Part shown: positions 44,998 through 50,422 of the stretch, piece after piece
Layout of the letters: the number at the start of each line of letters is the position of its first letter
How positions within the stretch are numbered: position 1 is the first letter of the stretch
DNA from: Rubrivivax sp.
Lineage (GTDB): Bacteria; Pseudomonadota; Gammaproteobacteria; Burkholderiales; Burkholderiaceae_C
NCBI GenBank assembly: GCA_021297985.1
Contig: JAJTGU010000068.1
Span: forward strand, 1 to 50,422
Reading direction: 5' to 3'
Length of the DNA stretch: 50,422 nt
Made by a program: the position numbers and the translations under genes
Notes under the pieces: model-generated
What the model was told of the DNA's origin: nothing
The model's database searches: none
What the model saw: only the letters and a program-made list of their open reading frames with translations

Positions 44998-46290
44998 TCA
45001 GCGCAACCACGCCACCGGCGCGGTCACGATCTGCGGGAAGGCCACGAACAGCAGCAGGATCGCGATGTAGGTGACGAGGAACGGGTTGACGCCGCGGATC
45101 ACGGCCGACAGCGGCAGCCGCCCGATACCGGCCACGACATTGAGCACGGTGCCCACCGGCGGCGTGATCAGGCCGATCGCGCCGTTGAGCACGAACATCA
45201 GGCCGAAGTACACCGGGTCGATGCCGGCCTTCACGGCGATCGGCAGCATCACCGGCGCGAAGATCAGGATCGTCGGCGTCAGGTCCAGCGCGGTGCCGAT
45301 CAGCACCAGCACGATCATCATGACCAGCATCAAGAGCCGCGGGTTGTCGACCAACGGCCCGAGCCAGCCGGTCAGCACGCTGGGCAGGTCGGCCAGCGTG
45401 ATCATGTAGCTCGCGACCTGGGCGCCGGCGCACAGGAACATCACGATCGCGGTGGTCTTGGCGGCGCGCACCAGCACGCCGTGCAGTTGCGGCAGGCTCA
45501 GTTCGCGGTGGATCGCGGTCGCGACGAAGAGCGCATAGAACGCGGCGACCACTGCGGCTTCGGTCGGCGTGAAGACGCCGGTCTTCATGCCGCCGATGAT
45601 GATCACCGGCATCAGGATGGCCCAGAACGCGCGACCGGTGGCCCTGAAGCGGTCCTTCAGCGGCAGCGGCGTGCCTTCGGGCAGGCTCAGGTCGCGCAGC
45701 ACCAGCTTCCAGGCCACGATGAGGCCCAGGCCCATGATCAGCCCGGGCACGATGCCGCTGACGAACAGCGCCGAGATCGAGGTGTTCGTCGTGACGCCGT
45801 AGATCACGAACGGCATCGACGGCGGGATGATCGGCGCGATGATGCCGCCGGCCGCGATCAGCCCGGCCGATGTCGGCAGCGGATAACCCTGGCTGCGCAT
45901 CATCGGCAACAGGATGGTGGCCAGCGCAGCGGTGTCGGCCAGCGCACTGCCGCTCATGCTGGCCATCAGCACCGCCGCGCCGATGGCGACGAAGCCCAGC
46001 CCGCCCTTGATATGGCCGACCCAGGCTTGCGCCATCTCGATCACGCGGCGGCTGATGCCGCCGGCGTTCATCAGTTCGCCGGCGAGCACGAAAAACGGCA
46101 CCGCCAGCAACGGAAAGCTGTCCACGCCGGCAACCAGGTTCTGCGCCAGCAGCTGGGTGTCCCAGAACCCCAGCACCCAGGCCATGCCGGCACCGGTGAG
46201 CACGAGTGCAAACGCCATGTTCATGCCCGTGCCCATCAGCACCAGCATCCCGACGACGAAGACGACGAAGGCCTGGGTCTCGGGACTCAT
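44998..46290 (-). CDS. dctM: TRAP transporter large permease, DctM family
   Basis: A 430-residue inner-membrane protein with about 12 hydrophobic segments, the sodium-coupled translocating subunit of a TRAP system. Typical features are FPLLAVPFFVLAGELMNAGGI, SGSALADTAALATILLP and GLITPPVGTVLNV. Its ATG overlaps the dctQ stop by four bases. Paired with dctQ and dctP it forms a complete secondary uptake system for an acidic solute. Confidence 0.95.
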   Translation of the reverse strand: MSPETQAFVVFVVGMLVLMGTGMNMAFALVLTGAGMAWVLGFWDTQLLAQNLVAGVDSFPLLAVPFFVLAGELMNAGGISRRVIEMAQAWVGHIKGGLGFVAIGAAVLMASMSGSALADTAALATILLPMMRSQGYPLPTSAGLIAAGGIIAPIIPPSMPFVIYGVTTNTSISALFVSGIVPGLIMGLGLIVAWKLVLRDLSLPEGTPLPLKDRFRATGRAFWAILMPVIIIGGMKTGVFTPTEAAVVAAFYALFVATAIHRELSLPQLHGVLVRAAKTTAIVMFLCAGAQVASYMITLADLPSVLTGWLGPLVDNPRLLMLVMMIVLVLIGTALDLTPTILIFAPVMLPIAVKAGIDPVYFGLMFVLNGAIGLITPPVGTVLNVVAGIGRLPLSAVIRGVNPFLVTYIAILLLFVAFPQIVTAPVAWLR

Positions 46291-46829
46291 TCGACGTCTC
46301 CGGTGTGCCCCACGTGCAGCGGCTTGCCGCGCACGAGTTCGACCGTGGCCATGACGGCGATGGCGGCCGAGGCCAGCAGAGCCGGCAGGGGCAGCAGGGA
46401 CGTCGAATAGCCCAGCACCACGGAACGGCTGCCCCACCCGACGACCACCTGCTGCCAGGCACCCCAGGCCAGGAGTGCTGCGGCCAGGATGACCAGAAGG
46501 CGGATCACCCTGGTCAGCAGGCGCAGCGCAGCCGGCCGCTTCTGCAGGGCCTGTGCCAGGCTCGTGAACGCCATGTGCTCCCCCGCCGGGTAGGCGGCGG
46601 TGGCGCCAATGAACACCATCCAGACGAAGAGCAGCCGGCTCAGCTCCTCACTGGCGGCAATGCCGCTGCCGAAGCCGTAGCGCAGCACCACGTTGACGAA
46701 GACCGCCAGCGCCATCGTCGCCAGGCACAGCGCCATCGCGTGCTGGGCCAGGCGCTGGGCGAGCGGGACATCGCTCGGATGGACAGCGCTATCCTGTTGA
46801 GACGAAGAGGAGTCGGCGTCGGTCTTCAC
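46287..46829 (-). CDS. dctQ: TRAP transporter small permease, DctQ family
   Basis: About 180 residues from a GTG at 46829, with four hydrophobic helices, the usual DctQ topology (LRYGFGSGIAASEELSRLLFVWMVFIGATAAY is the conserved block with the ELSR motif). The frame is also open to an ATG at 46916, giving 209 residues; neither has a good ribosome site. With the GTG start, operator copy 3 (46781-46794) lies inside the first 17 codons, where a bound repressor would act as a roadblock. It is the first gene of the TRAP operon, divergent from the LacI-family gene. Confidence 0.85.
   Translation of the reverse strand: MKTDADSSSSQQDSAVHPSDVPLAQRLAQHAMALCLATMALAVFVNVVLRYGFGSGIAASEELSRLLFVWMVFIGATAAYPAGEHMAFTSLAQALQKRPAALRLLTRVIRLLVILAAALLAWGAWQQVVVGWGSRSVVLGYSTSLLPLPALLASAAIAVMATVELVRGKPLHVGHTGDVE
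46781..46794. promoter_or_regulatory. Candidate LacI/GntR-type operator, copy 3 (inside dctQ 5' coding end)
   Basis: GGACAGCGCTATCC, identical to the 14 bases at 46918-46931 and sharing the AGCGCTA core with the two sites near 7.7-7.8 kb. The arms are palindromic with one mismatch. Centre-to-centre distance to copy 4 is 137 bases, close to 13 helical turns, which would suit DNA looping by a LacI-family tetramer. Confidence 0.7.
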
Positions 46830-46917
46830 GAAGACAATCAGACGAGGGATGGATGGGTTGCATTGAGCCCTGGACAGCGGCCCGGTCTCAGGGATTCTGC
46901 GGTGGGCTTGAATCAAC

Positions 46918-46931
46918 GGACAGCGCTATCC
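46918..46931. promoter_or_regulatory. Candidate LacI/GntR-type operator, copy 4 (dctQ-lacI divergent promoter)
   Basis: GGACAGCGCTATCC, the same 14-mer as copy 3. It lies 38 bases before the regulator's ATG and about 90 bases before the GTG of dctQ, so it is suited to autoregulation and control of the TRAP operon. Confidence 0.75.
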
Positions 46932-46969
46932 TATGCGGGCCTGATCGTGTTCCCATCCGGACTTGCCCT

Positions 46970-48046
46970 ATGCCCCGCCGGCCTGTTGTCGACCTGAACT
47001 CCCCGACCCCGACTGCTGCACCGACACGCAGCGCGCGGGCCACCGGCCGGGTGACTTTGGCCGACGTCGCCTTGCACTGCGGAGTCTCCACGATCACGGC
47101 GTCCCGTGTGCTGAACGGCACGCGGCCGGTTGCCCCTGAGATGGCTGAGCGCGTGCGCGCATCGGCCCAACGGCTGGGCTACGTGGCCGATCCGGCGGCA
47201 CAGGCCCTGGCCTCGCGCACGAGCAGCCATGTTGCAGTGCTGGTGCCCTTGTTGACCAACGCGCTGTTCGTCGAGTTGCTCGAAGGGGTGATGCAGGTGC
47301 TGCGTCCGGCCGGCTGCCAGACGCTGATCGGCATCACCCACTACGACGCAGCCGAAGAGGCGCAGTTGCTGCGTGAGCAGTTGCTGCATCGGCCGGCCGG
47401 CATCCTGCTCACCGGCCTGGATCGCCCGGAGGCGACCCGGGCGCTGATCGCCCAAAGTGCCGTGCCCTGCGTCCACCTGATGGAGTTGCCCCCGACGCAG
47501 GCGAAGCCGCAGCCCTATGCGGTCGGGCTGTCCCAGCAGGCTGCAGCGGTGGCGATGACCGAGCATCTGCTGGGGCGCGGACGCAGGCGCATCGCCTTTG
47601 CCGCCGCGCAACTCGACCCGCGCACGCTTCAGCGGTTGGCGGGCTGGCGGCAGGCGATGCAGGCTGCGGGCCGGCAGGACGCGCGGCTGGAGTGGCTGAA
47701 CCCGGCGCCTTCGTCACAGGCGCTGGGCGCAGCGATGTTCGAGCAGATCCTGGCGCAGCGGCCGGCGGTCGATGCCATCTTCTTCTGCAACGACGACCTG
47801 GCCCAGGGGGCCTTGCTGGCGGCGTTGCGACGGGGTGTGGCGGTGCCTGAGCGACTGGCCGTCGTCGGCTTCAATGACCTTCCGGGCAGCGATCAGACCT
47901 GGCCCGCCCTGACGACCGTGCGCACGCCGCGCGCAGCCATCGGCTCGACAGCGGCTCGCATGGTGCTGGAGCTGATGCGCCACCAGGCCCCGGCCGCGCC
48001 GGTGGTGGACCTGGGGTTCGAGCTGATCGTGCGCGGCAGCAGTTGA
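46970..48046 (+). CDS. LacI-family transcriptional regulator, probable gluconate (GntR-like) repressor
   Basis: A 358-residue LacI-type regulator. The helix-turn-helix and hinge helix cover about residues 22-75 (VTLADVALHCGVSTITASRVLNG...RLGYVADPAAQALAS), and the periplasmic-binding-like effector domain follows. The ATG at 46970 is chosen because it gives about 20 residues before the DNA-binding domain; the frame is open further upstream, but that runs across the operator. It is divergent from the TRAP operon, with matching operators on both sides. Homologues with this N-terminal arrangement include GntR of gamma-proteobacteria. The gluconokinase locus carrying the same operator core supports gluconate or 6-phosphogluconate as effector; that is inference. 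Confidence 0.88.
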   Translation: MPRRPVVDLNSPTPTAAPTRSARATGRVTLADVALHCGVSTITASRVLNGTRPVAPEMAERVRASAQRLGYVADPAAQALASRTSSHVAVLVPLLTNALFVELLEGVMQVLRPAGCQTLIGITHYDAAEEAQLLREQLLHRPAGILLTGLDRPEATRALIAQSAVPCVHLMELPPTQAKPQPYAVGLSQQAAAVAMTEHLLGRGRRRIAFAAAQLDPRTLQRLAGWRQAMQAAGRQDARLEWLNPAPSSQALGAAMFEQILAQRPAVDAIFFCNDDLAQGALLAALRRGVAVPERLAVVGFNDLPGSDQTWPALTTVRTPRAAIGSTAARMVLELMRHQAPAAPVVDLGFELIVRGSS

Positions 48047-48052
48047 GCGGCC

Positions 48053-48068
48053 CCCGGCGGCAGCCGGG
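48053..48068. terminator. GC hairpin between convergent lacI-family and glycine-zipper genes
   Basis: CCCGGC-GGCA-GCCGGG forms a perfect six-pair stem with a four-base loop in the 30-base gap between two convergent stop codons. There is no U-rich tail, so it is at best a weak or Rho-assisted terminator serving both strands. Confidence 0.45.
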
Positions 48069-48076
48069 TCGAGCGT

Positions 48077-48625
48077 TCAGGTGCGCGGAGCCGCCGCGGT
48101 GGTCGGCGTTGCCGCCGGCGCGCCAGTCGAGCTGGCCGCGGGGGTTACGGCGGGCGCCTTCATCACCCGGACCTTGCCGCCGCTGGCGACCAGGATCACG
48201 TTGTCACCGGGGTTGAAGCTTTCGCTGCCTTTGGCCTGGACGATGGCGCGACGGTCGCCATTGCGCAGCTGGACCAGGATCTCCTGGGCCTCCTCACGTG
48301 TGGCGGCACGTTCGCTGAGGTTGCCGATCACGCCACCGACGACGGCGCCGATCACGCCCACGGCAGCCGCTTCGCGTCGACCGCCGACCGACGAGCCGGC
48401 GATGCCACCGACCACCGAGCCCGCCGCGGCACCGATGCCGGACTGGCTGCCGTCGACGACCACCGGCCGCGTCGTCAGCACGACTGCGTCGCTGACGGTC
48501 GACAGCCGCTGGGCCTCGTTGCGGCTGACGATGTCGGGGTTCGAGGTGCTGCAGCCAGCCAGTACGGCCAGGCCGACCAGGGCCGTCGCAAGGCGGGTCG
48601 AGATGAAGCGGGGAGAGATGTTCAT
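48077..48625 (-). CDS. Glycine-zipper 2TM-domain lipoprotein (SlyB/Pcp-like)
   Basis: A 182-residue exported lipoprotein. The signal peptide ends in a lipobox LAVLAGC, with Cys near residue 25. The middle region AAGSVVGGIAGSSVGG...AVGVIGAVVGGVIG is the glycine-zipper motif seen in SlyB-type outer-membrane proteins. The C-terminal segment (EEAQEILVQLRNGDRRAIVQ, GDNVILVASGGKVRVMK) matches Pcp/SlyB proteins, then a Pro/Ala/Thr-rich tail follows. It probably sits in the outer membrane and helps envelope integrity. Confidence 0.9.
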   Translation of the reverse strand: MNISPRFISTRLATALVGLAVLAGCSTSNPDIVSRNEAQRLSTVSDAVVLTTRPVVVDGSQSGIGAAAGSVVGGIAGSSVGGRREAAAVGVIGAVVGGVIGNLSERAATREEAQEILVQLRNGDRRAIVQAKGSESFNPGDNVILVASGGKVRVMKAPAVTPAASSTGAPAATPTTAAAPRT

Positions 48626-48693
48626 GGCAGGTTCCAAGTGGGACGGCGGCAAGAGTGCATGACTCGGCGCAAGTTCCCGCGCCGACGTGTTTC

Positions 48694-49260
48694 TCAGGTG
48701 TAAAGCCTGCTGCTGCGTGGCACGGAGGCGAGCAGAAAGTCCATCTGGTCGGCGACGATGCGGCGGCCGCGCAGGATCATGTCTTCGTGCAGGCTGGGCA
48801 CATAAGGCAGGTAGAGCAGGCTCATGTGCGCCTCCTCGGGCAGGCGGTTGCCTTTGCGACCGTTGCAACCCCGGCAGGCCGTGATGCAGTTCATCCAGGC
48901 GTCCTGACCCCCGCGCGAGACCGGCACGATGTGCTCGCGCGTGAGTTCCTCGAATCGGAACCGCCCGCCGCAGTAGGCGCAGACCATGCGGTCGCGGGCA
49001 AACAGCTTGGGGTTGGACAGGCTCGGCGTGTGGCGCCAGGCGCGGCTGGGCACGGCGCCACGGACGGCGATGATCGGGTGCAGCGCAATGCGCGACTGCA
49101 CGCCCGAGACCCGCTGGATGCCGCCGCGCAGCACGCGGAAGGTGTCGCCAATGGTCCAGGCGATGTGGTCGCCGGCATACAGCACGGCCGCCTCGCGCGG
49201 ACTGATCCACGCCTGGGGCCGGCCGGATACGTCGAGTTGCAGAACGTCCAAACGAAGCAC
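48694..49260 (-). CDS. HNH endonuclease family protein
   Basis: A 188-residue protein starting at a GTG with a good ribosome site (GAGGAAAG). The HNH core has two zinc-binding CxxC pairs: CAYCGGRF and CRGCNGRKGN, with the EHIVPVSRGG motif providing the catalytic His between them. This stand-alone form is common in Burkholderiales chromosomes; its cellular role is not known to me. There is no intron, intein or restriction-system partner beside it, so a homing or restriction role is not supported. Confidence 0.88.
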   Translation of the reverse strand: MLRLDVLQLDVSGRPQAWISPREAAVLYAGDHIAWTIGDTFRVLRGGIQRVSGVQSRIALHPIIAVRGAVPSRAWRHTPSLSNPKLFARDRMVCAYCGGRFRFEELTREHIVPVSRGGQDAWMNCITACRGCNGRKGNRLPEEAHMSLLYLPYVPSLHEDMILRGRRIVADQMDFLLASVPRSSRLYT

Positions 49261-49469
49261 CTTTCCTCGTGGAGTCGCGTGGGTGCAGGGTACTGCATAA
49301 CCCGTGCCCGCTCAAATCCCGCGTGTCCTGGGTCGTCATCGGGTCACGCGATTCGGGTTAACCCTTGGGCGTCGACGGCATCGGCCTTGATCCGTGGCGA
49401 ATTAGGCGCTCGCCCCTAGAAAAAGGCGCCCTGTGGCTGAACTGTCCGGGCCCGGCGGTCTGCAAAATA
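49261..49469. other. Intergenic promoter region between the HNH gene and the tetR gene
   Basis: About 240 bases separate the divergent starts (49260 and 49499). The part near 49470 holds the TetR operator. The remainder has no gene I can support; it must carry the HNH promoter. A GGCGC / GGCGCC pair around 49406-49431 may form a weak stem. Confidence 0.4.
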
Positions 49470-49481
49470 GAACGGTCGTTC
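49470..49481. promoter_or_regulatory. Candidate TetR operator upstream of the acyl-CoA dehydrogenase-linked tetR gene
   Basis: GAACG-GT-CGTTC, perfect five-base arms around GT, 17 bases before the ATG at 49499. The GGTCGTTC half is common in operators of TetR regulators that control fatty-acid oxidation genes. It is well placed for autoregulation. Confidence 0.65.
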
Positions 49482-49498
49482 GATTTTGTGACGCTTGC

Positions 49499-50143
49499 AT
49501 GACCGGACCCGAAGACACCGCCGTGGCAGCCCCTGCCAAAGTCCTGCCCCGTGCGATGCACAAGGGTCAGCAGACCCGCGCCGCGATCCTGGACGCGGCG
49601 CTCAACCTGGCCTCCCACATGGGCCTGGAGGGCTTGTCGATCGGCGCGCTGGCCGAGGTCATGCAGATGAGCAAGTCGGGCGTCTTCGCCCACTTCGGAT
49701 CGCGCGAGGAACTCCAGATCTCGGTCGTGCGCGAATACCACCAGCGCTTCGAGGAAGAGGTGTTCTACCCCGCGCTGCAGGAGCCCCGAGGCCTGCCCCG
49801 CCTGGAGGCGCTGTTCGAGCGCTGGGTGTTGCGCGTGGCCAGCGAACTCGAATCCGGATGCATCTACATCAGCGGCGCGGTCGAGTTTGACGACCGCCCG
49901 GGACCGGTCCGCGACGCCCTGGCGTTGATGGTGCGGACCTGGCACGCGGCGCTCGAACGGGCCATCCACCTGGCCATCGCGAGCGGTCACCTGCGACCCG
50001 ATACCGAGGCCGCGCAACTGCTGTTCGAGATCCACGGGCTGATCCTCGCGCTGCATCACGACGCTCGATTCCTTCGTCACCCCGGTGTGCTCGACCGCGC
50101 GCGTCGAGGATTCACCCGACTTGTCGACACGAACCGGGCCTGA
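49499..50143 (+). CDS. TetR/AcrR family transcriptional regulator
   Basis: A 214-residue regulator from the ATG at 49499. The helix-turn-helix lies at about residues 23-70 (RAAILDAALNLASHMGLEGLSIGALAEVMQMSKSGVFAHFGSREELQ), a variant typical of regulators beside fatty-acid degradation genes, with a C-terminal TetR ligand domain. The upstream in-frame start (49433) would place the operator inside coding sequence, so the later ATG is preferred. The acyl-CoA dehydrogenase gene follows after 45 bases on the same strand and is the likely regulated gene. Confidence 0.9.
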   Translation: MTGPEDTAVAAPAKVLPRAMHKGQQTRAAILDAALNLASHMGLEGLSIGALAEVMQMSKSGVFAHFGSREELQISVVREYHQRFEEEVFYPALQEPRGLPRLEALFERWVLRVASELESGCIYISGAVEFDDRPGPVRDALALMVRTWHAALERAIHLAIASGHLRPDTEAAQLLFEIHGLILALHHDARFLRHPGVLDRARRGFTRLVDTNRA

Positions 50144-50188
50144 GCCCGGCTCCCGTCCATCGAACCCGAACCCCCACAAGGACCCAGC

Positions 50189-50422
50189 ATGGCCACCTAC
50201 ACCCCGCCACTGCGCGACATTCAGTTCGTGATGCATGAGTTGCTCGACGCTCCGGCTCAGCTCAAGCGGCTGCCGCGTCACGCCGACATCGACGCCGAGA
50301 CGATGAACGCGGTGCTCGAGGAGGGCGGCAAGTTCGCCGCCGAGGTGCTGTTCCCGATCAACCGAAGCGGCGACGAAGAGGGCTGCACGCTGGACAAGGC
50401 CAGCGGCGAGGTCGCGGCGCCG
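50189..50422 (+). CDS. Acyl-CoA dehydrogenase, N-terminal part, truncated by window edge
   Basis: The first 78 codons are present. MATYTPPLRDIQFVMHELL and the following DIDAETMNAVLEEGGKFAAEVLFPINRSGDEEGC match the N-terminal domain of the long acyl-CoA dehydrogenases related to DmdC and to FadE-like enzymes of beta-proteobacteria (about 595 residues). It would oxidise an acyl-CoA to the 2-enoyl-CoA with FAD. The upstream TetR gene probably controls it. The chain-length preference cannot be told. Confidence 0.88.
   Translation, partial: MATYTPPLRDIQFVMHELLDAPAQLKRLPRHADIDAETMNAVLEEGGKFAAEVLFPINRSGDEEGCTLDKASGEVAAP

Noticed and set aside
48694..49260. HNH protein as a homing or restriction enzyme
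   Set aside because: No intron, intein, methyltransferase or mobile-element context; the stand-alone chromosomal form is common.

Overview
The window is a high-GC, densely coded stretch of a bacterial chromosome. Codon use, gene families and gene order point to a betaproteobacterium of the order Burkholderiales, perhaps near Rubrivivax, Methylibium or Ideonella; that placement is inference. I see no rRNA, tRNA, insertion sequence, prophage or CRISPR array. Many genes overlap by four bases (ATGA or GTGA), so most operons look translationally coupled.

Layout. 1-730: 3' end of a bile-acid:sodium-symporter-family transporter. 752-5859: aerobic tryptophan breakdown, with kynB-kynU-kynA on the plus strand and a divergent 2-aminobenzoate-CoA-ligase-like gene plus ridA-like gene. 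5870-7522: exported multi-domain rhodanese. 7724-9374: an eroding gluconate/2-ketogluconate locus in which only gluconokinase is intact. 9375-10481: a TetR regulator and a divergent MAPEG protein. 10551-12131: TPR-GGDEF protein behind a perfect FNR-type box. 12320-17945: periplasmic binding protein, histidine kinase and sigma-54 response regulator, divergent from a SorAB-like sulfite dehydrogenase pair that carries a sigma-54 promoter. 18070-26090: complete histidine utilisation (hut) locus with a HutC operator. 26119-30520: aldo/keto reductase, DUF4399 protein, membrane GGDEF protein, argG. 30544-39317: protocatechuate 4,5-cleavage (lig/pmd-type) operon, divergent LysR regulator and an MFS transporter. 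39322-43835: SuhB-like phosphatase, TrmJ-like methyltransferase, cysE, Xaa-Pro aminopeptidase. 43904-48046: TRAP transporter and divergent LacI-family regulator. 48077-50422: glycine-zipper lipoprotein, HNH protein, TetR regulator and the start of an acyl-CoA dehydrogenase.

How the parts work together. The organism seems geared to aromatic and amino-acid carbon: tryptophan to anthranilate to anthraniloyl-CoA, histidine to glutamate, and protocatechuate to pyruvate plus oxaloacetate. Two regulatory circuits stand out. First, the palindrome core TAGCGCTA occurs at four places: two around the LacI-TRAP divergent promoter (an identical 14-mer) and two, 39 kb away, in front of the eroded gluconate locus. 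This suggests a GntR-like gluconate regulon whose catabolic half is decaying. Second, a binding protein-kinase-sigma-54 activator operon faces a sulfite dehydrogenase operon with a well-spaced -24/-12 promoter, suggesting a dedicated three-component sensor for sulfite or a related compound.
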